Shown: piece by piece, positions 18,127 through 26,840 of the stretch
How positions within the stretch are numbered: the stretch's first letter is position 1
How the letters are laid out: the number at the start of each line of letters is the position of its first letter
Source of the DNA: Bacteroides mediterraneensis
Lineage (GTDB): Bacteria; Bacteroidota; Bacteroidia; Bacteroidales; Bacteroidaceae
Reading direction: 5' to 3'
Assembly (NCBI RefSeq): GCF_025993685.1
Contig: NZ_DAJPEN010000001.1
Coordinates: 3,906,001 to 3,970,000, forward strand
Length of the DNA stretch: 64,000 bases
Notes under the pieces: generated by a model
Seen by the model: the letters and a program-made list of their open reading frames with translations, nothing else
Told to the model about the DNA's origin: nothing
The model's database searches: none
Position numbers and translations under genes: made by a program

Positions 18127-19422
18127 TTATTTCAGTCCGAAAGCTTCTTTCACTTTATCCACGTAGTCCAGTTTCTCCCATGTAAAGAGTTCCACTTCCA
18201 CGTCTTTATTGCCTTCGTAAGCCGATTCGAAATGTTTGGTCACGATTTTCGGTTCACGGCCCATGTGTCCGTAAGCGGCTGTCTCGCTGTAAATCGGGTT
18301 ACGCAGTTTCAGGCGCTCTTCGATGGCGCGGGGACGCATGTCGAAGATTTCATCCACCTTCTTGGCAATCTCTCCGTCGGTCATGTTGACCTTGCTGCGT
18401 CCGTACGTATTGACGTAGATGTTGATAGGGCGTGCCACACCGATGGCGTAAGACACCTGTACCAGCACTTCGTCGGCTACTCCGGCTGCCACCAGGTTCT
18501 TGGCGATGTGACGGGCAGCGTACGCCGCACTGCGGTCTACCTTGCTCGGGTCTTTTCCAGAGAAAGCACCGCCTCCGTGCGCACCGGCACCTCCGTAGGT
18601 ATCCACGATAATCTTACGGCCTGTCAGGCCGGTATCTCCGTGCGGACCACCGATGACGAACTTGCCGGTCGGGTTCACATGGTATTTGATTTGGTCGTTG
18701 AACAAGGCCAGCACCTTCGGATTGTGGATTTCAGCGATGACACGCGGCATCAGGATTTCGATGACATCCTTGCGGATTTGAGCCAGCATTTCCTCGTCGG
18801 CTTTCAGTTGCGCTTCCTTGGAATCGTTTTCCGGCTGGATGAACTCATCGTGCTGGGTAGACACTACGATGGTATCGATACGTACCGGACGGCGGTCATC
18901 ATCGTATTCAATCGTTACTTGGCTCTTTGAGTCCGGTCGGAGGTAAGTCATGACTTTTCCTTCGCGGCGGATTTCAGCCAGCACCATCAGCAGTTTGTGC
19001 GCCAGATCGAGTGATAGCGGCATGTAGTTCTCTGTTTCGTTGGTTGCATAACCGAACATCATACCCTGGTCGCCGGCTCCCTGGTTCATTGGGTCTTCGC
19101 GTTCCACGCCACGGTTGATGTCAGGGCTCTGTTCGTGGATGGCAGAGAATACACCGCAAGAGTTGCCTTCGAACATGTATTCGCTCTTGGTATAGCCTAT
19201 CTTGTTAATCACTTCGCGTGCCACGCGTTGCAAATCGATATACGCTTTGGTTTTCACTTCTCCTGCCAACACCACCTGTCCGGTAGTTACCAGCGTTTCG
19301 CAAGCTACTTTTGAACTGGGGTCGTAAGCCAACAGTTTGTCAAGCACAGCGTCCGAAATTTGATCGGCCACTTTGTCGGGGTGTCCTTCAGACACCGATT
19401 CGGATGTGAATAAGTATCCCAT
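18127..19422 (-). CDS. metK: S-adenosylmethionine synthetase
   Basis: This 431-residue enzyme makes SAM from methionine and ATP. Family signatures are visible: GAGDQGMMFGYA near residue 120 and GGGAFSGKDPSKVDRS near residue 285, and the N-terminal SVSEGHPDK motif. The length is typical of the Bacteroidota form, longer than the ~384 residues of E. coli. A SAM-II riboswitch lies in its leader, so the gene is expected to be repressed when SAM is abundant. Confidence 0.97.
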   Translation of the reverse strand: MGYLFTSESVSEGHPDKVADQISDAVLDKLLAYDPSSKVACETLVTTGQVVLAGEVKTKAYIDLQRVAREVINKIGYTKSEYMFEGNSCGVFSAIHEQSPDINRGVEREDPMNQGAGDQGMMFGYATNETENYMPLSLDLAHKLLMVLAEIRREGKVMTYLRPDSKSQVTIEYDDDRRPVRIDTIVVSTQHDEFIQPENDSKEAQLKADEEMLAQIRKDVIEILMPRVIAEIHNPKVLALFNDQIKYHVNPTGKFVIGGPHGDTGLTGRKIIVDTYGGAGAHGGGAFSGKDPSKVDRSAAYAARHIAKNLVAAGVADEVLVQVSYAIGVARPINIYVNTYGRSKVNMTDGEIAKKVDEIFDMRPRAIEERLKLRNPIYSETAAYGHMGREPKIVTKHFESAYEGNKDVEVELFTWEKLDYVDKVKEAFGLK

Positions 19423-19510
19423 TGTTTTGGTAAATTAAATAAGTTGTTAATGGTTTCGTTTATCCGTGTACGGACAGAGTAGAGAAGTAATCTTCAAGGA
19501 AATCTAACTA

Positions 19511-19563
19511 TGTGTTTTAGCATTTTTTTCCGTGGTTGCAAGCTACTCAAATCTTTCCACTTT
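19511..19563 (-). ncRNA. SAM-II riboswitch in the metK leader
   Basis: On the minus strand the leader reads GUGG (19560-19557), then a GAUUU segment, UAGC, UUGCAA, CCAC (19535-19532), an A-rich stretch and AUGCUAAAA (19523-19515). GUGG/CCAC forms stem P1, and UAGC/GCUA can form the pseudoknot. The order and conserved bases (GAUUU, GCUUGCAA, GCUAAA) match the SAM-II (metA motif) consensus as I remember it. The aptamer ends about 90 nt before the ATG, so the expression platform is not obvious. Confidence 0.85.
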
Positions 19564-19575
19564 TTTAATCGCTTG

Positions 19576-19583
19576 CAAAGATA
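19576..19583 (-). promoter_or_regulatory. -7 box (TATCTTTG) for metK
   Basis: A consensus match just upstream of the riboswitch. Transcription would start about 10 nt before the aptamer, supporting the riboswitch as the true 5' leader. Confidence 0.7.
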
Positions 19584-19649
19584 GGGAGATAAATTGGAAT
19601 AATTACAATTTCAGTATGTTTTTAACATAGCTTTACTGAGAGGTGGCCT

Positions 19650-20120
19650 TTAAGCCTGTATCAGGCTTTGTAAAAGAGAAGATAAGGTCTTTTTTTGTAC
19701 AGGATGCATCACATTCCCCGCAATCTCTACCAACGGTTTCATCACGAAGTCTCTTTCTGTCATCAGGGGATGGGGGATGGTAAGTTCGGGCGTGTGGAGG
19801 ACGAGATTATCGTATAAAAGGATATCAATATCCATCGGACGGTCGCTATAGATACCGTTGGCCGATTTTTCCGTTCTTCCAAGCTCCTTCTCGATTTCTT
19901 GGGTGGCGTGCAGCACTTCCAAAGGAGTGAGCCGGGTTTCCAGGCAAATCGCCGCATTGAGGAAACTGTGGGCGGATTCAAACCCCCAGGGAGCGGTTTC
20001 ATAAAAAGAGGATAGGGAAACTTGTTTCCCTATCCTTTCTTGCAGTTTATAGATGGCGGTACGTAAATTTACTTCTTTATCGCCCAGATTCGTGCCGAGT
20101 CCCAGATAAACTTTTGCCAT
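19650..20120 (-). CDS. folK: 2-amino-4-hydroxy-6-hydroxymethyldihydropteridine diphosphokinase
   Basis: This 156-residue enzyme (HPPK) transfers pyrophosphate from ATP to the pterin in folate synthesis. Signatures: LGTNLGDK at the N terminus, ETAPWGF near residue 43 and DRPMDIDILLYDN near residue 93, which carries the Mg-binding Asp pair. It lies 12 bp downstream of queA on the same strand. It is monofunctional, as its length shows. Confidence 0.95.
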   Translation of the reverse strand: MAKVYLGLGTNLGDKEVNLRTAIYKLQERIGKQVSLSSFYETAPWGFESAHSFLNAAICLETRLTPLEVLHATQEIEKELGRTEKSANGIYSDRPMDIDILLYDNLVLHTPELTIPHPLMTERDFVMKPLVEIAGNVMHPVQKKTLSSLLQSLIQA

Positions 20121-20132
20121 TGTTTCTGCTTT

Positions 20133-21188
20133 TTATTTATCCAGAATCAGCATGGCGTCACCGTAGGTACCGAAGCGGTAGCCTTCTTTCAAAGCCACAT
20201 TGTAGGCCTCCATAATCAGTTCGTAACCTCCGTAGGCGCACACCAGCATCAGCATGGTAGAAAGCGGCATGTGGAAGTTGCTCACCATGGCATTGGCCAC
20301 CGAGAAGTCGTAGGGCGGGAAGATGAACTTGTTGGTCCATCCTTCGTATTCTTTCAGGTGTCCGTCTGTGCCTACAGCGGTTTCAATTGTGCGCATCACG
20401 GTGGTTCCGATGGCGCATACCTTGTTGCCTCTGTCTTTCGCCTCGTTTACGATACGGCAGGCTTCTGCGTTGACAAACATCTGTTCCGAGTCCATTTTAT
20501 GCTTGGTCAGGTCCTCCACGTCGATGTCGCGGAAGTTACCCAGTCCGGCATGCATGGTGATGAACGCAAAGTCGATTCCCTTGATTTCCATGCGTTTCAT
20601 CAGCTCCCGGCTGAAGTGCAGTCCGGCAGCCGGTACAGTCACGGCTCCTTCGTTTTTGGCGTAGATGGTCTGGAAACGTTCTTCATCTTCCGGTTCGGCC
20701 GGACGATGGATGAAAGGAGGCAATGGGGGTTCTCCCAAGGCATAAAGCGCTTTCTTGAATTCATCGTGAGGACCGTCGTACAAGAAACGGAGGGTACGTC
20801 CGCGTGAAGTGGTGTTGTCAATCACCTCGGCCACCATGGAATCATCGTCACCGAAATACAGCTTGTTGCCGATACGGATTTTACGGGCCGGGTCTACCAG
20901 CACGTCCCAAAGGCGCAGTTCTTCATTCAGTTCGCGGAGCAGGAATACCTCGATGCGGGCTCCCGTCTTCTCTTTGTTTCCATACAAACGGGCGGGAAAG
21001 ACTTTGGTATCATTAAAGATAAACACATCCTTGTCGTCGAAATAGTTCAGTATATCCTTGAAAATGACATGCTCAATTTCTCCGGTGGATTTGTGAACTA
21101 CCATCAGGCGGGATTCATCTCTGTATTTGGCCGGGTAAAGTGCGATTTTGTCTTCCGGCAACTTGAATTTGAATTGTGACAGTTTCAT
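20133..21188 (-). CDS. queA: tRNA preQ1(34) S-adenosylmethionine ribosyltransferase-isomerase
   Basis: This 351-residue enzyme moves the ribosyl part of SAM onto 7-aminomethyl-7-deazaguanine in tRNA, making epoxyqueuosine. N-terminal FKFKLPEDKIALYPA, VTVPAAGLHFS (residues ~183-193) and HMPLSTMLMLVCAYGG near residue 305 are family hallmarks. It is packed between truB (17 bp) and folK (12 bp) on one strand. It uses SAM, whose synthesis gene metK lies just downstream with its own leader. Confidence 0.96.
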   Translation of the reverse strand: MKLSQFKFKLPEDKIALYPAKYRDESRLMVVHKSTGEIEHVIFKDILNYFDDKDVFIFNDTKVFPARLYGNKEKTGARIEVFLLRELNEELRLWDVLVDPARKIRIGNKLYFGDDDSMVAEVIDNTTSRGRTLRFLYDGPHDEFKKALYALGEPPLPPFIHRPAEPEDEERFQTIYAKNEGAVTVPAAGLHFSRELMKRMEIKGIDFAFITMHAGLGNFRDIDVEDLTKHKMDSEQMFVNAEACRIVNEAKDRGNKVCAIGTTVMRTIETAVGTDGHLKEYEGWTNKFIFPPYDFSVANAMVSNFHMPLSTMLMLVCAYGGYELIMEAYNVALKEGYRFGTYGDAMLILDK

Positions 21189-21205
21189 CTTCTTCCTTTC
21201 TTTCC

Positions 21206-21910
21206 TTAATCGTTTATAACTTCTATTTCTTGCTGGTCAAGCCAAGTCTCAAAATCTTCCACTTTCATGCAGTCTTCCAGTCTCACGTTCCCCACTCGCG
21301 TGCGGACTAGTCCTGTGAGATGTGCGCCGCTGTGCAAGGCTTCCCCGATGTCTCTGGCCAGTGCCCGGATATAGGTTCCTTTGCTGCACACCACCCGTAT
21401 CTTAATTTCCGGAAGGTTGTATTCCAGCAATTCGATTTCATCGATGACCAGTATCTTGGGCTTCAGCTCCACTTCGTCCCCGTTGCGGGCCATTTCGTAG
21501 GCGCGCTTCCCGTCTACCTTGCAGGCCGAGAAGGCAGGGGGAACCTGTTCGATGGTGCCTATGAATTTTTTCAATACATCTTCCACCATTTCCCGGGTGA
21601 TATGTTCGGTGGGATAAGTGGCGTCAATCTCCTTTTCCAGGTCGAACGACGGGGTGGTGGCTCCTAATTGGAGGGTGGCGATGTATTCCTTCGTGTGATA
21701 TTGAAACTCCTCGATACGCTTGGTGGCTTTTCCGGTACAGATGATCATCACCCCGGTGGCCAGCGGATCGAGCGTTCCGGCATGTCCTACTTTTATTTTC
21801 TTTACTCCCAGCTTTCGGCTGATATGGTATCTTATTTTATTGACCACTGCAAAGGATGTCCATTTCAGTGGCTTGTCAAAGTATAGAACTTCTCCTTCCT
21901 TAAAATTCAT
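21206..21910 (-). CDS. truB: tRNA pseudouridine(55) synthase
   Basis: This 234-residue protein isomerises U55 in the T loop of tRNAs. The catalytic Asp lies in GHAGTLDPLATG (near residue 46), and KGTYIRALARDIGE near residue 180 is the second family motif. It is slightly short compared with E. coli TruB (314), since the C-terminal PUA region is reduced, as is usual in Bacteroidota. uppP lies about 45 bp upstream and queA 17 bp downstream, all on the same strand. Confidence 0.96.
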   Translation of the reverse strand: MNFKEGEVLYFDKPLKWTSFAVVNKIRYHISRKLGVKKIKVGHAGTLDPLATGVMIICTGKATKRIEEFQYHTKEYIATLQLGATTPSFDLEKEIDATYPTEHITREMVEDVLKKFIGTIEQVPPAFSACKVDGKRAYEMARNGDEVELKPKILVIDEIELLEYNLPEIKIRVVCSKGTYIRALARDIGEALHSGAHLTGLVRTRVGNVRLEDCMKVEDFETWLDQQEIEVIND

Positions 21911-21956
21911 CTTATCTTTTTCGTTCTTGGATACTAATGTATGAAGAAACAGGGAA

Positions 21957-22760
21957 TCAACCCCACAGGCTGCATGCTATCGTGATAATTCCGGCAATGG
22001 CACAATATACACCGAACCAGATGAGCTTTCCTTTCTTGACGATGCTGATCATCCATTTGCAGGCCACGCATCCTGAAATGAAAGCGGCCAGGAAACCGAT
22101 AATCAGGGCACCGATGCTGACTTCTGCATCGGCTGCAGAAGCGTTCTTCACGATTTCCATTCCCGACAGCAGGGCCTCGCCCAGAATCGGTGGAATGACC
22201 ATCAGGAAAGAGAACTGAGCCAGCGTTTCTTTCTTGTTGCCCAAGATAAGTCCGGTGGCGATGGTACTTCCGGAGCGTGAGAGTCCCGGCATCACGGCAC
22301 AAGCTTGGGCCAGACCGATGATGAAGGCATCGCGCATGCTGATTTTCTCTTTCTGACGCGGCTTGGCGTAATACGAGAAGGCCAGCAGGATGGCGGTCAG
22401 CAGTAGCATGCATCCCACGATAAGCAAGCCGGACCCGAAGATTTCTTCCACATAGTTCTTGAAGAAAACACCCACGATACCGATGGGAATCATGGAAATG
22501 ATAATGTTGATGACGTATTTGGTTTCGTCATTCATTTTCCATTTGAACAAGCCGCGGAAAATCCAGTCGATTTCTTTCCAGAGAATGACCAGCGTACTCA
22601 GTACGGTGGCAATGTGTACCACGACCGTAAAGGTCAGATTTTCTTCTCCTTGTATACCGAACAGTGCCGAACCGATGGCAAGGTGTCCGCTGCTACTTAC
22701 AGGCAGGTATTCCGTCAGTCCCTGCAGAATACCTAAAATCAGGGCTTCAAACCAACTCAT
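21957..22760 (-). CDS. uppP: Undecaprenyl-diphosphate phosphatase
   Basis: This 267-residue polytopic membrane enzyme dephosphorylates undecaprenyl pyrophosphate, recycling the lipid carrier for cell-wall synthesis. Both family motifs are seen: EYLPVSSSGHL near residue 18 and PGLSRSGSTI near residue 160. DUF3098 lies 5 bp upstream and truB downstream, in a conserved-looking Bacteroidota cluster with ftsX. Confidence 0.97.
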   Translation of the reverse strand: MSWFEALILGILQGLTEYLPVSSSGHLAIGSALFGIQGEENLTFTVVVHIATVLSTLVILWKEIDWIFRGLFKWKMNDETKYVINIIISMIPIGIVGVFFKNYVEEIFGSGLLIVGCMLLLTAILLAFSYYAKPRQKEKISMRDAFIIGLAQACAVMPGLSRSGSTIATGLILGNKKETLAQFSFLMVIPPILGEALLSGMEIVKNASAADAEVSIGALIIGFLAAFISGCVACKWMISIVKKGKLIWFGVYCAIAGIITIACSLWG

Positions 22761-22765
22761 TGTCT

Positions 22766-23014
22766 TTATTCTTCTTTAGAGGTTATTTCTTTGTCTTTGG
22801 GTTTGCGCAAGATGCCATAAATCATGAAGATAAAGCCTACAAAGCAGACCAGCGGAGCTACTTTGATACGGCGTACGCTGAAAATGTCCGGCTCGAAAGT
22901 GGTTTCTGTGGAACCGGGGCCACTCATCAATATAAAACCGAGGATAATCACCACCATGCCTATTGCCAGCAGGATGAAGTTGGTTTTATCGAAGGCAAAA
23001 CTTTTTTTATCCAT
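22766..23014 (-). CDS. DUF3098 domain-containing small membrane protein
   Basis: This 82-residue protein has two predicted transmembrane helices (FILLAIGMVVIILGFILMSG and LVCFVGFIFMIYGIL) and a Lys/Glu-rich C-terminal tail. The family is typical of Bacteroidota and usually sits between ftsX and uppP. Its function is unknown; the context suggests a role with cell-division or envelope proteins. Confidence 0.85.
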   Translation of the reverse strand: MDKKSFAFDKTNFILLAIGMVVIILGFILMSGPGSTETTFEPDIFSVRRIKVAPLVCFVGFIFMIYGILRKPKDKEITSKEE

Positions 23015-23045
23015 AACGATTCGTTATCTATTTAGTTAGTTGATA

Positions 23046-23915
23046 TTAAAGACTATATAATTCTCCCGCTTTCATCCGCAAATATTTGTTGATGGAAATG
23101 TAGGCGCACAGCATCGTAATCAGGATGCCGGAGATGAACACCGTCCCCATGACGTAAAGCATGACTTCCGGCGTAATCAGTTCCAGCAGCCCCGGTTCAT
23201 AATTCACCAGCATATAGGCCATGCTGGTCAGCAACGCATTGGCAATGGCCGCGGCGAGAATACCGATGCCTATATTCCGGACAATGAACGGACGGCGGAT
23301 GAACCCCCAGCTTGCCCCTACCAGTTTCATGGTGTGAATCAGGAAACGTTTGGAATAGATGGTCAGCCGGATGGTATTATTAATCAGGGCGAATGAAATC
23401 AAGGTGAGCAAGGCAGCCAGGCCCAGCAGGAACAGGCTGATTTTACGGATATTCCGGTTGATGGTGTCAATCAGGTCCTGCGGGTAGTTGATTTCAATCA
23501 CCTGCTTGTGGTCGAGCAGTTTCTCCTGTATCCATTTCAGGCTGTCTGTGTTGGCATACGCCGCATTCAGTTTGATTTCAATGGAGGCTGTAAAAGGGTT
23601 GTAGCCTAAAAATTCGGCAGGGTCGGTCCCCATGGCTTCCGTCTGTTCCTTCAGTGCCTGCGCCTTGGAGATGTAGACCGCCTGTTTCACGAAGGGCTCC
23701 TCTTCCAGCTGTTTCTGGAAATGAAGGGCTTCGGTTTCCTTTATGTCATCGTTGAGGAGGACCGAGAAGTTGATATTCTCACGCACGTACACCGAAAGAT
23801 TGTTGGCCGTCATGACGAAAAAGACCACCATGCCCAGGAGCAGCAACACGAGCATCGTGCTGATGCAGGAGGTAATGAACTGCATGTCAAAAAGTGTACC
23901 CGGCTTGTGACTCAT
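23046..23915 (-). CDS. ftsX: Cell division protein FtsX (permease-like)
   Basis: This 289-residue protein has one N-terminal TM helix, an extracytoplasmic domain of roughly 120 residues, and three C-terminal TM helices, the FtsX layout. With FtsE it forms an ABC-type complex that activates peptidoglycan hydrolases at the septum. FtsE is not in the neighbourhood seen here. It begins 6 bp downstream of the methyltransferase gene. Confidence 0.92.
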   Translation of the reverse strand: MSHKPGTLFDMQFITSCISTMLVLLLLGMVVFFVMTANNLSVYVRENINFSVLLNDDIKETEALHFQKQLEEEPFVKQAVYISKAQALKEQTEAMGTDPAEFLGYNPFTASIEIKLNAAYANTDSLKWIQEKLLDHKQVIEINYPQDLIDTINRNIRKISLFLLGLAALLTLISFALINNTIRLTIYSKRFLIHTMKLVGASWGFIRRPFIVRNIGIGILAAAIANALLTSMAYMLVNYEPGLLELITPEVMLYVMGTVFISGILITMLCAYISINKYLRMKAGELYSL

Positions 23916-23921
23916 AACGGT

Positions 23922-24818
23922 TTATTTTTTTCTGAATACGTAAATCATCGAACTGCTTCTTTCTTTTTTGGCCAGCGAAACGAACCACGCTTCGGTGCCG
24001 GACCATAAGCCTTTTAAAAAAGGTATGGAGGATTTCCGGTATTTCTCGCTCAGCATGGACACGTAGAACGCATCAAAAGGCATGGGATGGCGTTCGCAGA
24101 GAATGAAGTTGTGTTTGGCGCCAAACTGCTGCATGACCGACGGGGTGAAGTGCCATAAGTGGCGAGGCACGTCGTAAGCCGCCCACATTTCCTTGTATTT
24201 CCCCGCATCGAAGGAGGTGGGGTTAGGAACGGCGATTACCAGAATACCCCGGTCTTTCAGAATACGGCCGAGGGTTTCCCACGTGTCGTTCAAATGTTCC
24301 AGGTGTTCCATGACATGCCACAGGGTAATGACATCGAACGACTTGTCCGGATAATCCGTCAGTTCTTCCGGTTTGCGGACTTCCAGTCCGAAGTGGGTCT
24401 GGGCAAACCGGCGTGCCTGCGGACTTTTCTCGATGGCCGACACGCGCCATCCTTTTTCCTGCATGAAATGAGGGAAATATCCCGTCCCGGTACCGATGTC
24501 CAGCAACATTCCTCTGCTGAGGCCTGAATTGTGCTTGATCAGGCGGGCTTTACGTGCAAGCATGAAACGGCGCACCCAATGATAGACACGGTTCATCAGT
24601 CCTTTGTGTGTATCACTGTGTGAAATATAGTCCGGGCTTTCATAATAACGTCCTATTTCCGCTTCTACGGGAGCGGACTGTGTGAACTGAAAGCCGCAGT
24701 GAGTGCAACGACAGATGGCAAAAGACTCACCGGAAGCATAGTGGTCCGTACATGTCATTACTTCTTCAAAATGGCTTTCTCCACAGAGTGGACATTTATC
24801 TATTTTTAGTGTATTCAC
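23922..24818 (-). CDS. Class I SAM-dependent methyltransferase with an N-terminal zinc ribbon
   Basis: This protein (~298 residues from the GTG start) has Cys pairs (CPLCG and CTHCG) in the first 45 residues that look like a zinc ribbon. The SAM-binding motif DIGTGTGYF follows near residue 108, and a HVMEHLEHL segment after it. The fold is a methyltransferase type 11/12, often linked to lipid or polysaccharide modification; the substrate is unknown. The start is uncertain: GTG at 24818 gives the expected zinc-ribbon N terminus, while an upstream TTG at 24848 would add ten residues. Confidence 0.82.
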   Translation of the reverse strand: MNTLKIDKCPLCGESHFEEVMTCTDHYASGESFAICRCTHCGFQFTQSAPVEAEIGRYYESPDYISHSDTHKGLMNRVYHWVRRFMLARKARLIKHNSGLSRGMLLDIGTGTGYFPHFMQEKGWRVSAIEKSPQARRFAQTHFGLEVRKPEELTDYPDKSFDVITLWHVMEHLEHLNDTWETLGRILKDRGILVIAVPNPTSFDAGKYKEMWAAYDVPRHLWHFTPSVMQQFGAKHNFILCERHPMPFDAFYVSMLSEKYRKSSIPFLKGLWSGTEAWFVSLAKKERSSSMIYVFRKK

Positions 24819-24958
24819 TTCATTCCCTAATTTGCTGCAAAATAACAAATAAAAAGCCTATAGAACGACTTTCTTTAAAAGTTTTTAAGAGTATTAGACT
24901 GCTTTATGTTTGTTTTTTGTATCTTAGCCGCCATTAATAGACACTTTGCAAAATAAAT

Positions 24959-25159
24959 ATGAACAAGAAACGATTGACACGGTCGAATAACCGCATGATA
25001 GGAGGGGTTTGTGCCGGTATAGCAGACTATTTTAACTGGGATATTACGCTGGTGCGGATTGTGTACGTATTGGCTACTTTCTTTACCGCTTTTTCGGGGG
25101 GAATTGTCTATCTGATTTTGTGGCTGATTATGCCGGAAGCCGGAAGGGATACCGACTGA
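24959..25159 (+). CDS. PspC domain-containing protein
   Basis: This 66-residue protein is a single PspC domain (LTRSNNRMIGGVCAGIADYF) with one hydrophobic helix. PspC domains sense or signal membrane stress in the phage-shock response; stand-alone short copies are common in Bacteroidota. A near-consensus promoter box (TATCTTAG) is at 24920-24927. The array of palindromic repeats starts about 50 bp downstream. Confidence 0.88.
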   Translation: MNKKRLTRSNNRMIGGVCAGIADYFNWDITLVRIVYVLATFFTAFSGGIVYLILWLIMPEAGRDTD

Positions 25160-25207
25160 AACTGGAAAACGCACTTATATAAAGAGAAAAACGCGCTCGT
25201 ATGTTGG

Positions 25208-25295
25208 ATGTTTCCCAGTGCGGAAACGTACGTTTCCCGGACGGAAAACATACGTTTCTGCAGCGAGAAACATACGTTTTCCTTGAGGGAAACGT
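25208..25295. repeat. Array B: four tandem 22-bp units of ACGTTT-N10-AAACRT
   Basis: Units start at 25208, 25230, 25252 and 25274 with no gap. The left words are ATGTTT, ACGTTT, ACGTTT, ACGTTT, and the right words AAACGT, AAACAT, AAACAT, AAACGT. Spacers are cccagtgcgg, cccggacgga, ctgcagcgag and tccttgaggg. At unit junctions the words form AAACRTACGTTT palindromes. Several spacers extend the stem, so each unit can fold as a 6-9 bp hairpin. It lies between the convergent PspC and miaB genes. Confidence 0.9.
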
Positions 25296-25304
25296 AAAAG
25301 ATGT

Positions 25305-25340
25305 CGGGAAATTCTCACTTTATCTTTTGGTGAGTTCCCG
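25305..25340 (-). terminator. Probable terminator of miaB
   Basis: CGGGAA and CTCAC (25305-25318) pair with GTGAG and TTCCCG (25330-25340), with a small bulge. It lies a few bases after the miaB stop. Confidence 0.55.
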
Positions 25341-25345
25341 GAATA

Positions 25346-26719
25346 TTATTCTGTCACTTCTATTCCTTTGAGGGTAGCCGAACTGGATTCCGTAATCTTG
25401 ACTTTTACAAAATCGCCGATTCGGTGGTTGCCACGGTCGAATACTACCACTTTATTTTGTTCCGTACGTCCAAACAGCTGTTCTTTGGAGCGTTTTGACA
25501 CGCCTTCCACCAGCACTTCGAAGGTCTTTCCCACATCCTTGGCATTGCTTTCGGCCGAAAGCTGGTTCTGCAGTTCGATGAGTTCGTTCAGGCGGCGGAT
25601 TTTGATTTCTTCCGGCACGTCGTCGGGAAGATGCTTGGATGCGTAGGTGCCCGGACGTTCGGAATACTTGAACATGAAGGCCGAATCGTAGGCACATTCC
25701 CGCATCAGCGAGAGGGACATTTGATGGTCTTCCTCCGTTTCGGAATGGAAGCCGGAGAAAATGTCGGTGCTGAGTCCACAGTCGGGGATGATGCGACGGA
25801 TGGCAGCCACTCTTTCCAGGTACCATTCACGGGTATATTTGCGGTTCATCAGTTTCAGGATGCGTGAACTTCCGCTCTGTACGGGCAGGTGGATGTGCTT
25901 GCACACGTTAGGCACTTCCGCGATGACATGGAGGGTCTCATCGCTCATGTCTTTCGGATGGGAAGTGGTGAAGCGTACGCGCATGTCGGGCACGGCCTCA
26001 GCCACGGTACGGAGCAGCATGGGGAAAGTCACCGTTTCTCCGTCTTTCTCAAAACGGTAGGAGTTGACGTTCTGTCCCAGAAGGGTGACTTCTTTGTAGC
26101 CTTTCCGCTGCAGGTCGCGCACTTCGTTCAGGATGCTTTTCACGTCGCGGCTGCGTTCACGTCCGCGGGTGTAAGGCACGATGCAGTAGTGGCAGAAGTT
26201 GTTGCATCCGCGCATGATGGACACAAAGCCTGAGATATGGTTGCCGCAGATACGTGAAGGAATGACGTCGCGGTAGGTCTCGGTGGTGGAGAGTTCCACG
26301 TTGATGGCCTTTTCTCCAGCTTCCACGGCTCCGATGAGGTCGGGCAGTGTCAGGTAGGCATCGGGTCCGGCCACCAGGTCGACATGGTGCTTTTCAATCA
26401 GGTCGTTTTTTACTCGTTCGGCCATGCATCCCAATACGCCCACGATGAGGTGCTTGCGCTTTTTGCGCAAGGAATGGAAGAATTCCAGTCGGTTCAGGAT
26501 TTTCTGTTCTGCATTGTCGCGGATGGAGCAGGTGTTCATAAACACGGCATCCGCCTCTTCCAGGTTGTCGCACGGGGTGTAGCCGGCCATTTGCATGATA
26601 GAGGCAATCACCTCACTGTCTGCCACATTCATCTGGCATCCATACGTTTCGATAAACAGTTTCTTGCTTTCGTTTTCAGTTGCAGATTTAAAGTCTGCTC
26701 CTGTAATTTCTTTTGTCAT
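25346..26719 (-). CDS. miaB: tRNA-2-methylthio-N6-dimethylallyladenosine synthase
   Basis: This 457-residue radical-SAM methylthiotransferase adds the ms2 group to i6A37 in tRNA. The N-terminal UPF0004 domain has Cys residues at GCQMN and further on (GVLGCMAER). The radical-SAM CxxxCxxC is seen as MRGCNNFCHYCIVPYTRG near residue 175. A C-terminal TRAM domain follows (SKRSKEQLFGRTEQNK). Length and domains are complete. Confidence 0.96.
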   Translation of the reverse strand: MTKEITGADFKSATENESKKLFIETYGCQMNVADSEVIASIMQMAGYTPCDNLEEADAVFMNTCSIRDNAEQKILNRLEFFHSLRKKRKHLIVGVLGCMAERVKNDLIEKHHVDLVAGPDAYLTLPDLIGAVEAGEKAINVELSTTETYRDVIPSRICGNHISGFVSIMRGCNNFCHYCIVPYTRGRERSRDVKSILNEVRDLQRKGYKEVTLLGQNVNSYRFEKDGETVTFPMLLRTVAEAVPDMRVRFTTSHPKDMSDETLHVIAEVPNVCKHIHLPVQSGSSRILKLMNRKYTREWYLERVAAIRRIIPDCGLSTDIFSGFHSETEEDHQMSLSLMRECAYDSAFMFKYSERPGTYASKHLPDDVPEEIKIRRLNELIELQNQLSAESNAKDVGKTFEVLVEGVSKRSKEQLFGRTEQNKVVVFDRGNHRIGDFVKVKITESSSATLKGIEVTE

Positions 26720-26747
26720 AAGGTTTTTGGAATTAAAATTTTGCCTG

Positions 26748-26755
26748 CAAAGATA
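26748..26755 (-). promoter_or_regulatory. -7 box (TATCTTTG) for miaB
   Basis: A consensus match 29 bp before the miaB ATG on the minus strand. Confidence 0.6.
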
Positions 26756-26808
26756 TCTGTTTCTTGGTTAACTTCCATGAAAAGGGTAGGATATATAGAT
26801 TTTATTCG

Positions 26809-26816
26809 TATCTTTG
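26809..26816 (+). promoter_or_regulatory. -7 box (TATCTTTG) for the small membrane protein
   Basis: A consensus match 25 bp before the ATG at 26841. It supports that start over a TTG at 26814 that lies inside this box. Confidence 0.6.
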
Positions 26817-26840
26817 AAGAAAACCTTAACACTTGTATTT

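Noticed and set aside
25208..25295. Possible CRISPR array
   Set aside because: Repeats of 12 bp with 10-bp spacers are far too short, units are palindromic throughout, and no cas gene is nearby.
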